A model generated the notes under the pieces. It saw only the letters and a list, made by a program, of their open reading frames with translations, made no database searches and was not told the origin of the DNA. This document shows positions 1 through 12,252 of a DNA stretch of 64,000 nt, in pieces; position 1 is the first letter of the stretch; every line of letters begins with the position of its first letter. This DNA comes from Adiantum capillus-veneris (Eukaryota; Streptophyta; Polypodiopsida; Polypodiales; Pteridaceae), in the NCBI GenBank assembly GCA_014529385.2, contig CM043963.1, positions 64,097,469 to 64,161,468 on the forward strand. The letters run 5' to 3'. Both the position numbers and the translations under genes were made by a program.

Positions 1-1240
<1,240 letters not shown>

Positions 1241-1669
1241 GGTGCATGCTACTTGGTGGAACCCTGTCAAGGCCCAAAAAGCATCAGATGGCACATTCTC
1301 CAAAGCTGCCAAACTGGCTCAAAGCCGTCCCTTCACAAAACTTCAGACCTTTGTAACTTGGTATCCGTGACTCCGATTGATGATCTGGAAGGACTGGCAC
1401 ACTCCATATCACAAGAATTTCACATCAATACACTGAAACCAGCTTTGATCACCTGGTGCATGCTACTTGCTGGAACCCTTTGGAGGCCCAAAAAACATTA
1501 GATGGAACATTCTCCAAAGATGCTAAATCTGCTCAAAGTCGGGCTCCAACAAAAGTTCAGACCTTTGTAATTTGGTATTCATGACTCTGATTGATGATGT
1601 GGAAGGACCGACATGTTCCATATCACAAGAATTTCACATCTATTTACTGGAACCAACTTTGATCACCTG
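1241..1669. repeat. Two-copy tandem repeat, unit about 214 bp
   Basis: Unit 1 (1241-1454) and unit 2 (1455-1669) both begin with GTGCATGCTACTTG and end with TTTGATCACCTG. They share landmarks in the same order, including CACATTCTCCAAAG-like (CACA/AACA), CAGACCTTTGTAA and CATATCACAAGAATTTCACA. They differ by scattered substitutions, so the duplication is not recent. Confidence 0.9.
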
Positions 1670-2799
1670 TCATCACCTGACCTATCTGTCAGGGATTTGC
1701 AAGCACCTTCAGCTTCAAGCCATCTTATGTTGCAATCTGAGTCTCCGTTTGATGATCCATTTGGACCAGCTCACTTAGCACTTCAAGCTCTACATACCCA
1801 AGCAAAAAAACATGCACTTTGGACATCCTTCACCTGACATCCCATTTAGCTCTTTTTGGAGCCCTTATGGCCTATAAAACCTCATCAGTCATACACCATA
1901 GCTGCTACCTATCTGCCCAGGACTTTCACAGTTGTTTTAGCCCCTTTCCATGCACCTGCTAGCACATCTTCACCTGCTTGTGTCATCTTCTATGCTCAAC
2001 AAACTTTGGTTGCACCAACGCTAATCATTTTCCTCATTTACCACAAAACGACTTTTAAGAACTACACGGCCTTTTCTCAAAAGACCAAAACACCGGGTTC
2101 GAAACAATTTTCTCATATTGAATTGGAGGGTGTCAAAACTCTGCAAAATTCAAATAACTACAAATCACATTTCAAAATACTAAATTTTGAGAGCTGGTCT
2201 CTTCTATCAATCTAAATACTTACTCAGATTTCAACCCATTACACAATATAGCATCACAAAATTTTCTTAAATCATCATCAAAACATAAATTCAAGGTGAA
2301 TTCCATCTACATCTCTCGATCTTTCAAAGAAATAAAAGATTTCCAAAACAAGAAACATATTGAAAACATTCCGCCAATGCATCTTCTCTCAATGCAACAA
2401 CTCCACAACTCGAGGAAATGAACACTAGCAAGAACAATCTGCAAACAAGCAATAACAAATCATGTTTCAACAATACTAGACTTAGTCACAAAATGCTCCA
2501 TGTAGAACATTACACCGCAACATATGAAAGCTCTGCAAAACATAGGAACCTCACAACTTATGACTCACAGTAGAGCCTCCCCAATCGATGCATAGCAAAT
2601 TGGAAGCCCTGCAAAACCATGAACCTCACAACATAAGCACTGCAAGGAACTTAAAAAACTGAACATGAAAATTTCTTAAGGAATGAGCATTGCCAACAAC
2701 TCTTCTAATCTATTGAGACAAGACTCGATAAGAGCACACCTCACTTCAGTGCACATTAGATGCAATCTGTGCAAAACTAGCAAGATAGTGTGAAGATTT
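1670..2799. other. Anonymous AT-rich sequence
   Basis: No motif, element end or convincing frame was recognised. A 119-codon plus frame (1856-2215) has no familiar residues. Confidence 0.45.
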
Positions 2800-3330
2800 A
2801 AAGCTTCAAGACACAATCTTGGCATCGACAGTCATCTCATGCACAAAGAACTTAGGACCAGATCACCTCATGGACAATGAGATACAAGATCTAGCACCCA
2901 AAGGTCATGGAACTTCTTTTTGCAAAGCGAAAACCAATTGCAAGCATGGTGTGGCATTGCAAAGATGATGAAAGCATCCAATGTAGGCCGTGAGCTCAAT
3001 TATCACCGTGCAATGCGTAGGGGCGGTTTTATGTAGTTTTGAAGGGCATATAGGGACATTTTTTAAACAATTTGTGTAAAACCTTGAAAATTATTATCAC
3101 TATGATGAAAATTTAAGCTTCAAATCCACAATTGTGGCACTGACTGTCATCACATTAGTTCACACATAGAAAAATTAAGACCACATCACCTCATGCACAT
3201 TGAGATGCAAGATTCGACATCCATAGATCAAGAACATTCTTGATGTAAGGCTAGAACCAACGGCAAGCATGGCGTCGTGGTATAGATTTGAAGAGGGCTT
3301 CCAACGTAGGCCTCAAGTCTAGTTATCATT
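2800..3330. repeat. Diverged direct duplication, about 300-bp spacing
   Basis: The sequence around 2800-3014 recurs at about 3111-3330. Shared blocks in the same order are an AGCTTCAA start, 'GACTGTCATC' or 'GACAGTCATC', 'ATCACCTCATG', 'GAGAT-CAAGAT', 'GCAAGCATGG' and 'CCAA-GTAGGCC'. The two copies differ at many positions, so this is an old duplication or two fragments of one dispersed repeat. Confidence 0.7.
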
Positions 3331-4178
3331 ACATATATCTGCAGAGCTTACAACATGCAAAGCCATGATTAGTATAGGGCTGAGAAGGAAACCAAAGCAG
3401 GGCAGCATCAAGGTGAGGATTTTGAAACAAAAACACTAGTTGTTGGCAAGGGTGCAACACGCAAGAGGAAAACCCTAGCAAGCACCACTCAAAGCCTAAC
3501 ACTAAATGCACTCAATTCTTATAGAGTGGCATAGACCCTTATACCACCTAACCCTAACATGAAACCCTAGTCACATCGACTCTTGCCAAGAAGAGTGGAT
3601 AAGCATCCTAGGCTCCACGGTTGCTTCCAATCCCTCACCTCAAAATCCCCATCCAACCTAAAGCCACCTCACACATCAATCATTTTCCTCATATATTCGA
3701 CCCCATATTTTTCCAAAAGCTTCATTTCCCTATTTTTAGTTAGCAAGAAGAAAAGGACTCAACACTATATCCCGTGCCTTTTGGGCAGGCCAAACAAGAT
3801 ACATTTAACAAAGTCTTAACCAAAACATGTTACCAGATATAGAGATGAACAAACAAACCACAACCTACTTAGTTAGGATAAACCATTGCATGTAAACTAA
3901 CAAGAATGAGTAGTGGCAAGTGTAATGAAATTATGGTACCTAAAATGAAACTAGTAACAATAGCACTTTATCATAGTTTATCTAAAAAGTTCATTTCTAG
4001 TACATAACTAGATCTAGGAATTAGTAGCAATATCATTTTATCACAATTCATCTCAAAAGTCCATCTCTAGTACATAATTCGATCTACAAAAACCATAGAC
4101 ATATTAGCTACCATTATTTTTTTTATTCTTAATACCTTAGGTTACACAAGTTCTACATCTAAGTGCCCAATTACACAT

Positions 4179-4181
<3 letters not shown>

Positions 4182-4222
<41 letters not shown>
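4182..4222. repeat. (CT)n microsatellite
   Basis: About 41 bp of uninterrupted CT dinucleotide. Confidence 0.95.
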
Positions 4223-4225
<3 letters not shown>

Positions 4226-5095
4226 AATTCATGGTCCAAAAGCCATTGAATAAGTTGTCTGCATACTAAGGGAGGGGAGGGTCGCGAGGTGACTACTTGC
4301 AAAAAAAAATAAAAGGGGAGAGGAGGCTCGATAGATCATTGTTCACAAAAAAGCTAAAGGTTTTGGTGTAATTTTAATTTTTTTGCAAAACTCACAATTG
4401 TGAGTGATTGTATTATGAAGTTGCCAAAATAGATATAAAAATCAACCTCAAGCTCAGGACAAGCCTTGAGGAACAAAGGGTTACATCTGAACCTAGTTAC
4501 AAGTACCAAGTAGCTTACTATTGCGAACACTTGAATTCTTTACAAGGCAAGGCTCGCAAGGCAAGGCTCGACCGTATAGCGAGGGTTTCCCTAAGCCACT
4601 CATCCGAGCTATGCCTTTTACCTACCACATATATTAACTCCTTGCTTTCTTGTACAATCTCTGAGAAGCTAGCCACAGAAAGGTCGCTATCAAAGACACG
4701 ATAGTTCTTGGCCTTTCAGATATTACTTAAGAAAAAATATCTAGCAATTTGAGTACAAAACAGAAGTGAGAACTTTGAAATTGTTTACCACCAAGGCACA
4801 AATCCCTCTTGAAAAACCCTATCTTCCACATCCTTTGTATCCATTTGCACATCTTTCCTACGAGGCCTCTAATAGATGGGTATTGCATGAAAAGGTGGTC
4901 GAGGTTTCGCTAGAGGTTTAGTGTAAAATTTAACAACTTAAATTGCAAAATCTCAACTAGATTTAAGGCTAATCTTGAAGAAAAATAGGTTAATTTTTAC
5001 AATCTAGTGCAAATACCAAATAAAGCATGAAAAGTCAACCTATAAATCGTAAGTATTTGAAGTGTGACCCTTTTTAAGCATAGGTGAGCCATTGC

Positions 5096-5126
5096 TTTTT
5101 TTTTTTTTTTTTGGGGGGGGGGGGGG
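5096..5126. repeat. Poly-T/poly-G homopolymer junction
   Basis: Seventeen T residues are followed directly by fourteen G residues. Such junctions are error-prone in sequencing, so the exact lengths should be treated as uncertain. Confidence 0.9.
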
Positions 5127-7530
5127 CGTGTGGTTAAGGGTGAGGGTCAACATCCTTTTGAGGGGGAGAGGGGAGAAGGTGAGGCATTTTCAAAGTGTTG
5201 CGAAAATCCCACATTCCTTTTTTTTGCAATACTCTCTCCGGTAGAGAGAATTGGATTAAATTAGAAAAGCAACAACTAAATACATCACTACTCCATGCTC
5301 CACATGAATTATGGACGAAAGGAAAGTGGGGGGTCCCCAACCAAAAGATTGGGGTGGTGACTTGATAGTTGACATTCTTTTATTTTCAAGTTCCATTGAC
5401 GACACCCTACTCCAATTCAATGCAGCAAGGATACAAGCAACAGAAGAGAGGAAGTCCTCTATCCATCATGATCGTGGTTGTAAGGGTCATACACCACAAG
5501 CCAGGTCAATAAATCAAAAGATTCTAATGAAATCTATTTTCTATATAATAACAATAAAATCTCATTGACATACTTAGGATCTATAAACAACACCTTTTTT
5601 TCCACGTTGAAGAGGCACGGCCATTAGGAGAACTTTGGACTCACTTTTGGATCTGTTAATTCTAGAGAGAGAGTGGCACTCGACCAATGAGGAAGAGGCT
5701 AAAGCTACGTTGAAAATCCACACTTTAGAGTGAAACTCATTGAGAAAATAAGAAAAAAAAAAATGTTATTCAAATTATACAATGTCACACTTTCAAAGCG
5801 TAAATTCCATAAAGCGTACTAACTTTGTACCGAAGAATTTCAGAACTTGCATTGAAGGCTCCATCGAGTATCTATGTTCCCGCTCAAATGTAACTTTGAG
5901 TAACTTTACTTCCCTCTCAAAGCTGTCTTCCTTTTTTCATATTTTCGTTTACTCTACTGTCTGTTTTAGTGCGCACCATGACTACCTCTCGAAGGCCTAG
6001 TACTATAATTGACTGTGTCATCATTTTTAATAGCTATACTACAAATGATCAGTCATGGATACCATCTAAAACAACTATCAGGAGTTGGGTACTATTGCAG
6101 ACGAGGAGGAGGAAGAAGAGGCAACGCAATGATTTTGTGGAGGCTTTCAAGGGCCAAGTTAAAGATTTTAAAGTGTGTGGACAAAGTACGTGGATGAAAG
6201 AGGTCCTCATATAACATCTAGCACGCAGACTTAAGGTTGCAAACATCTACTCCTATTTTTCCACGACATTGACCTAATTGTATCGTATTTTGAGCATATA
6301 TCTCATTCAGTGCATGTTTATTTTCGAAGGCTTATGGTTGATATTATGTTTGATATGGTGCATATATTTATTGAACAAGACGGACGGGCAACCAGTTGAG
6401 AGAATAGTTGGGATTTTTGATGCTTTCTATGCATTTATTAGTGAGCAAAGGTACTGAGGAAGATCGCACAAGGAGCTTGCAGATAATGGAATATTCTTTT
6501 ATGATATGTCATATTTGGAACCCCGAATATGGTCTGCCTGGGGTCGTGTGACTCATATGCCACTTCCATTGTTTGATAGCAAGGATTGGTCTTTGCCAGC
6601 GTCCCAAACTTGTGAAAGCTTTAGAAATAGGTTGTTTCAGGATATACAAAAGTCCCTCAAGTATTTGATTGCTACAAAGATTGTTATGCTCACTCTATTT
6701 ATGCCTATTGAAGTGTTTGTAACTTTCTTCTTTGATGAACAAATAAGAACTACCACAACAATGTTCATTTGCAAGTCTGAGAGCTGTTTGGAACTTTTAG
6801 ATGATAATTGTGATAGAAAACAGTCAGAGGACAAAATCTATATTTTGCAAACGAAGTCCATAATTTTCAAGTAAATTATAAGCTCTCAAAATTTCATAGT
6901 ATCGTTTTACAATTTTAGATATCATCTTCTTAGTGGACAGCTTATTCCACTCAACCAAGATATAGAGTCTAACTCTGAGAACAAACCTATAGCAACGAAG
7001 ATCTACTTTTGAGAGAGCTCACTTACTGTGATGGACACAATGTCAAGTACAACTCTTGCACAGCTTAGGGTAGATCTTACATATAAAGACCTGCCACTGC
7101 TGTCACAAGTGTATGCATTCAGTCTCAATAATAGAAAGGTACTAACTAAATTGAAAAATTTCACTTGTCTTCAATGCCTTAAATTTCTAGATACTAACAC
7201 TTTGTTCTCCTGAGGTTCCAAGACGCAAGGAGAAAACAACATTATGCAAGGAGTCCCTCTCAAATACACTTCATTTGATTGCTTCAGTCAGAAGCTAGGT
7301 CACAAACCCTGTGCACACAATGAGTGCACCCAAGATGTACACCCCAAAATGATTAATACAAAGATATTTTGTGCCGTTCATCCATTATCTCAAAATCACA
7401 AACTTTTTATTGTCTCAAGGCTTTAAACATTGTAGTTTTTTATTCAAAATTTATACAAAGGGTTGATGATTACTGCCTCCTACCCATGTTGCTACCATTG
7501 CTCGCCTGCCCCTTGTCCCTCAGAGAACAC

Positions 7531-7803
7531 TCATCTTGGGTGCCCTTTCGTGTCTCTCGAATGCCTGGCTTCGTCCATGGCATCCCATGTATCTTGAACC
7601 TGTGAAGCTCCACTCTGTTCTCTCTCTTGACGTTGACGTGTAACCCAATTCTCTACTTCTGCGGTGTCCGCATAATATTGATTGATTTCTTCTTCCATGT
7701 CTTGAACATCATCTTGAGTCTACTAGTACCTCTGCGTCATTTCTTGGATGCGGGCTTGTTCAAACTCCTCAGCTCGTGCACTTTCCTCTCTTAATCGACT
7801 ATG
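7531..7803 (-). pseudogene. Decayed coiled-coil-like frame, unknown family
   Basis: Read on the minus strand, about 90 codons stay open except for two adjacent stop codons (complement of 7720-7725). The composition is charged and helix-prone: the left part reads EESARAEEFEQARIQEMTQ and the part after the stops reads QDMEEEINQYYADTAEVEN. This suggests a coiled coil. Similar acidic, glutamine-rich helices occur in many proteins, including transposase C-termini, so I do not assign a family. It lies downstream, in minus-strand sense, of a plausible exon at 8418-8593 and an H3-like relic at 9.6-9.8 kb, and could be part of the same decayed locus. Confidence 0.3.
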
Positions 7804-8417
7804 CACCAAAATTATAATATGTTGAATGGCCATTATAGAAAATTTGCTCACGTCATAGGGGTTGTAGTTATGTAATTGAAGGTCTTGTAGATGTGTGATA
7901 ATAAGAAAGTAAGTAAACAAGCATCTTCTTTTCATAAAGGCATTGTAACGATACAAGCACTTAAACAACATGCGTACTTACGTTTGGTACATCCAAAATT
8001 TGTCTTAGAAGGAGCATAGCATTCATACACATCCTCTAGCCACAATTCAAATCATCAATCTAAGTGGTCACACTTACCCATTGATGCTCAATGGAAGCAC
8101 CTAGATCCTGTTGTAGCAAAATATACTCCACACATCAAATAAATTTTCTCGTGGAACTACATACATAAGCACCTGCTCAGTAGGGCATTAGAAACAGACA
8201 CTACATGCAAAAGCATAAAGATAAGCCTTACACCTTTACATGCCCATGGAATCCCCTGCTTTGCTCTGAGTTTTTGTAGTAGACAACCTTTGCTTCAATG
8301 TCGAATAAATCAGACTCCAATGTTCACTACACAAAAAGAAGACATCAAAACTATCAACAATGAGAAATAGAAAGACCACAAATCCAACATAGCTTTGCAT
8401 ACCCACACAAAACTTAC

Positions 8418-8593
8418 CTTTGATTGTAGGCAGTGACCAGAAAGCACGCTAGATCCTAATTTACTCTGCTGAACTAGTCCAACAACGTCAGAAATGACAT
8501 TCCATTTTTTTGAAGCATAGGCGATATATCCGGATCTATTACATAGATTTTGTCTTGCACATTCACACGCAGAAGCGAGATACCGTGCCTGAC
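8418..8593 (-). CDS. Candidate internal exon, unknown product
   Basis: On the minus strand a pyrimidine-rich acceptor (TTCTTTTTCAG, upstream of 8593) is followed by about 58 open codons and a consensus donor (CAAAG then GTAAGTTTT at 8417). The product includes YLASACECARQNLCNRSGYI and WNVISDVVGLVQQ; I recognise no domain. The paired strong splice sites, with an open frame between them, are the evidence. Exons on either side cannot be placed with confidence: a possible donor at 8879 (minus) follows another open stretch that contains an in-frame stop. It may belong to a decayed minus-strand gene spanning about 7.5-10.4 kb. Confidence 0.35.
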
Positions 8594-8691
8594 CTGAAAA
8601 AGAACTATCCTTTAGAATGGTTACTAGATATATATAGAGATAGATCAAAACAAAGCAAATATGAATCTTGAAATGGTCATCTAAGTCCCTA

Positions 8692-8727
8692 ATCGCTTGG
8701 TTCTGACCTAGGTCAATACCAAGCGAT
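8692..8727. repeat. 36-bp near-perfect palindrome
   Basis: The left arm ATCGCTTGGTTCTGACCT and right arm AGGTCAATACCAAGCGAT are directly adjacent, with 16 of 18 positions complementary and no loop. This is the tightest member of a short inverted-repeat family that recurs to 12.2 kb. Confidence 0.9.
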
Positions 8728-8758
8728 ATGTTGTCTTGAAGATTTCCAAGTGTCTCTA

Positions 8759-8801
8759 TTGGCTTGCTACTGACCTCAAACTAAGGTCAATACCAAGCGA
8801 A
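8759..8801. repeat. Inverted repeat, same palindrome family
   Basis: Arms 8759-8776 (TTGGCTTGCTACTGACCT) and 8784-8801 (AGGTCAATACCAAGCGAA) are complementary at 15 of 18 positions around a 7-nt loop. Half-copies of the same motif occur at 9898-9914 and 10081-10100. Confidence 0.8.
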
Positions 8802-9559
8802 TAGCAACCTTGTAAAATTTTAAGGGTCTCTGTTTGCTTTGTACTAACCCCGACAACACATAATGAACCTTATCTTTACCACATAGCAGCATGGACGACT
8901 GCATCCGTTGCATTGGTGTTGGAGAAATTGCGCATGTAGAGAAAATCTTGTTGATTGAAGTTGATAACGGAGGCCTCCTCTGATTGTTCGGGAAGAGGAA
9001 TATGTGGTCAAAGAGGTGCTAAATTGACAAGTATTTGTAGTTCCTCTTCGTTGTCTTCGTTGATCTACTGTACAATATGTCAATCTTCTTTTTGCTAGCT
9101 TGCCATTGTTGTACGTTGGCTGGACCTTGCAAAGAGGTACTTTCTTGTTGCTTCTCTTGAGTAGAATCTGGCCCTACCTCACTGGGATCTTGTCTTACCG
9201 GCTCAGGGTATGAATTGGCGAGCTTCACCTTGGTGGATTCCGACTGAAGGGTTGTGGGATCCTCTCTTTCCTCCCTGTTGGGAACTTCTGCGGGTTCCTC
9301 TCTCGTTGGCTTGGGCTCTGAAGCAGGTTTATCCTTCCTGGTGGTCTCTCTCTCTATGTGTACAGCGAGCTCGACTCTATCTCTACATGTGCAGGCTCCT
9401 GCGTGACATGCTCAAGCTCCTCCATCTTGTGCGTCTGTTGCTCTCAACCCTTGAAGGCTCTGTCTGTTGTTCACAAGGATGGAGGGGGGGATGTTAAGAA
9501 TATCCATTTTTCTGTTGTCCTAGATTGGCACTAGCTGAAGCAGAGCATCGTAGCAAAAA

Positions 9560-9835
9560 TGCAGCCTGTGGAGGGTGTCAAAATCCATGGGCATAATCGT
9601 GACACGATGCACTGGGCCGCCAGGATGTAGCCATCACTAAAAAATTCAACAAGGTAATCCTCTGCAATCTCCTATAGGTAGAGAAGAGCACTGCTGGCCC
9701 ATCGCATGTCTACTCTCCAATTACCTCATATCTCTTGCACCACTCGTTGAAAAGGAATCCTTTGAATGGCCAGTTACATGTGCCTTTTGATCATACATAG
9801 CTCCTGTAGGACACATCTATGCACCTCGTACTGGT
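9560..9835 (-). pseudogene. Histone H3-like histone-fold relic
   Basis: The minus-strand translation follows histone H3 from the alpha-N helix to the C-terminal end: VLQEL for ALREI, then PFQRVVQEI (complement of 9730-9756) for PFQRLVREI, then SSALLYL-EIAEDYLVEFF for SSAVMALQEA-EAYLVGLF. After a frameshift it reads RVTIMPMDF (near 9588-9605) for RVTIMPKDI. Spacing from PFQR to EDYLV equals canonical H3, without the longer loop 1 usual in centromeric CENH3, although 'AEDYLV' is also seen in CENH3. Three in-frame stops (TAA at 9774-9776, TGA at 9726-9728, TAG at 9672-9674, all complement) and one frameshift make it a pseudogene. No N-terminal tail of H3 type is visible upstream, and the protein diverges after MPMDF. 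An active H3 would package DNA in nucleosomes; this copy cannot. Confidence 0.7.
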
Positions 9836-9849
9836 GTCTTCTTGCTTGA

Positions 9850-10506
9850 GCATCACATAAGGGGATCCACGCGTCAAACACCGCTACAAATCTTATGGTC
9901 AGTATCAAGCGAACTAGAGCATCAAATATAGTAATGATGCCCCTATTATCTTGGCACTGACCTTGTAAATTTAAACTACAAGAAAGAATAAAAGATCTAC
10001 AAATAGCACAACAAAAACACAACTGCAAGGAAGATGGTCAGCAAGTAAATCAGACCTCGAAACACAGTTCTACCTCTCCTATTCGCTTGGTACTGACCTT
10101 TCAAATTCGAACTGCAGAAAAGAATGATAGGATAGCTGAGCACTGTGTAGAGATAGATCTGTGTCGACAAATCCAGGCAAAAGAGGATGCAGCAAGTGGG
10201 CAGGAGTAATTGTCCTTTTACTGTTTGCACATTGCGCAAAGGCTCAGTTGGGACGCTGGTAGAGTTAAAATATAAGTCGGGAGCAGGCTGACACTCGAAG
10301 GCGGGGTTACCTACCTCTAAACTTTGGACCATGTGCCTCCTTATGAGCATAATTTCTATTTTCATGACGTTTGGTGGACCGTACTGCATGAGAATATGAG
10401 TCTGTTTATTGCGTTTACACTAGTTGTCCTTGTGTGATGACCAACCCACATGCCCTTTTGGAGTTAGGGGTCGGCATCACTATCTCCAAATAGGCGAAAT
10501 AGATTG
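9850..10506. other. Anonymous, possible decayed minus-strand exons
   Basis: A 130-codon minus frame (9997-10389) starts MQYGPPNVMKIEIMLIRRHM and contains a possible donor (GAG then GTAGGT) soon after. Two minus-strand acceptor-like sequences (TTCTTTCTTGTAG and TTCTTTTCTGCAG) are each followed by TT-AATTT--AAGGTCAGT-CCAAG, which is a half-copy of the palindrome family. I cannot build a gene from these pieces. Confidence 0.3.
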
Positions 10507-10712
10507 GCCTTTCCTTTTTTGCAATCTTTCTCTCAGCCACCTCTCTCGATATAACTCTCAACGACGTCCAAAGCTTTGAGTCTATTACTGCCATGTCGCC
10601 ATCGCCCTTGCCTTTGCCTTTTCACGATCTTGCTCTCAGCCACCTCTCGCGATCGTGCTCTTAGTGACCTCCAAATCTTTGCGTCTGTTGTTATCTGCTG
10701 CATCCCCATCCA
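10507..10712. repeat. Two-copy tandem repeat, period about 103 bp
   Basis: Both copies contain CTCAGCCACCTCTC (10532 and 10635), CGAT, a CTCTTA/CTCTCA block, CC-AA-CTTTG-GTCT and end at a CTGC. They are diverged but collinear. Confidence 0.8.
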
Positions 10713-10738
10713 CCTCGGTGCCATTGGATATTGCAGAG

Positions 10739-10740
<2 letters not shown>

Positions 10741-10808
<68 letters not shown>
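10741..10808. repeat. (TC)n microsatellite
   Basis: About 68 bp of TC dinucleotide. The Ser-Leu and Arg-Glu frames across it on both strands are artefacts. Confidence 0.97.
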
Positions 10809-10810
<2 letters not shown>

Positions 10811-11172
10811 CTCGACAGCTAGCTCTCCTCTTCCTGTGTGTTTCATGTCTGTACGCACCTTGGTCTCAAGGTTAGGGCACAAGGAGAGAGTAGTCATTAA
10901 GCTCAAAGCATGGTAACAATGGGTTGCGATTCTCCATGCATAGTTGTGAGTTTCAAAGCATAGTGTAATAATGACCCTTATCTGATCGTGCAAGGCTATG
11001 GTTGCTCATTTAATGCTCTATTTTTTTGGGCATCGTGAGTGAGTGGGCTTGGATAGTCTATGGACAAATGAGGCTTCATTATTAGTTATTGATAACTAAG
11101 CCAACTATCCTCAGACAGAGTATTAGATGAATAACTAAGCGCAAAGTATTAAATGAATAACTCAGGATTCTC

Positions 11173-11280
11173 CAGGCCCTTCTTCACTTGGTTCTAAACC
11201 TTTGTGCCGAATGGACGTGGAGATATTGTGAATTATACTAATATATTCTCTTGGGTCAGAACCAAGTGAAGAAGGGCCTG
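11173..11280. repeat. Hairpin repeat with 27-28-bp arms
   Basis: The left arm (11173-11200, core CCCTTCTTCACTTGGTTCT) and right arm (11254-11280, core AGAACCAAGTGAAGAAGGG) are almost perfectly complementary around a 53-nt loop. Size and form resemble a small foldback element or MITE. No flanking target duplication is evident. Confidence 0.85.
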
Positions 11281-11301
11281 AAGAATCCTTCAAGGCCTCT
11301 C

Positions 11302-11370
11302 TTTGCTTGGTTTTGACCCGAAACATGCGTGGATAGTACAAGACAATCACCTTGGTCAGAACCAAGCAAA
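11302..11370. repeat. Hairpin repeat with 17-bp arms
   Basis: The arms TTTGCTTGGTTTTGACC (11302-11318) and GGTCAGAACCAAGCAAA (11354-11370) differ at one position. A weaker third hairpin follows at 11402-11467 (TTTGCTTGGTTCTGAC and GTTACAACCAAGCGAG). Confidence 0.8.
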
Positions 11371-12040
11371 TATGGGTCCTGAGGCATTCTTTACACATTT
11401 ATTTGCTTGGTTCTGACTATTGCCACGTCCTCAACTCTACTAAACAAGCGGGTTACAACCAAGCGAGTAAATACCTTTAGAGAATTAAATGAGTAACTAA
11501 GCCTCTTGCATGGTTCTGACCAAGCCTCTCAATGCCCGTGTCAGAATCTGGCGAATCATTAGGAAGAGGATGAGGTATGGGAGGGCCTCTTTATTTGCCA
11601 TGAGATTATGGAGGTGATGAACATTTTGATGAATAGGTGCATGCCATCTGTGCAAGAATGGTGGGTGTGTAAGAGAGGTGTAAGAATGGTCAAAGGATGC
11701 AATTTCCCCCCCAAAAAAGGGGGGGACAACTTTATGATATTTTGCCTTCCATAACTCCTACATAGGATGTCCGATTTGAGTAGAGATTATGGATCTATAA
11801 TCTACATGCCGAGCTCTTTCTATAGAAATGTTACTTGATATAGTTTTGCCTGCTAGATTTTAAATTTTATTTGGGGGAAAATTTTGAATTCAAATACACT
11901 AGCCGCTTTGCTGTTTGAATTCAAAAGCTCTCCTTTGATTGCTTTCTTAATACTAGATCTTTGAATTTCTTAAACTGCTAAATAAAGAGGCCCTCCTAGA
12001 CCCCATTCTCTTCCGAATGAGGGACCTCAATAATTTCACA
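11371..12040. other. Anonymous sequence
   Basis: Apart from the weak third hairpin (11402-11467) and a half-copy of the GGTTCTGACCAAG motif near 11510, I see nothing assignable. Confidence 0.4.
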
Positions 12041-12175
12041 AGGGATTTTTGCTTGGTTCTAAACCTCTGTGCTAAATGAATGCGGAGATACCGTGAATTG
12101 TATTGATATTTCATAACCAAGTAAAGAAGGGCGTGAAGAATCCTTCAAGCCCTCTATTTGCTTGGTTCAGACTCC
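12041..12175. repeat. Second copy of the 11.17-11.32 kb hairpin unit
   Basis: From GCTTGGTTCTAAACC through GCGGAGATACCGTGAATTG to CTATTTGCTTGGTTCAGAC this repeats, with changes, the sequence at about 11187-11318. The right arm (ATAACCAAGTAAAGAAGGG) is still recognisable. The two copies are about 865 bp apart. Confidence 0.8.
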
Positions 12176-12252
12176 AAATGGGAGTGGGTACAACATGAAT
12201 AGTCCCGAGATGATCACGTTGGTCACATTCATTATACAATAGTAGCTTTGTC

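Larger units (their letters stand above)
3331..7530. other. Anonymous AT-rich sequence with simple repeats
   Basis: More than 4 kb without a gene I can support. Frames of 60-122 codons occur on both strands (for example 6506-6874 plus), but none carries a recognisable domain. The stretch contains the CT repeat at 4182-4222 and a poly-T/poly-G run at 5096-5126, which are listed separately. Confidence 0.4.
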
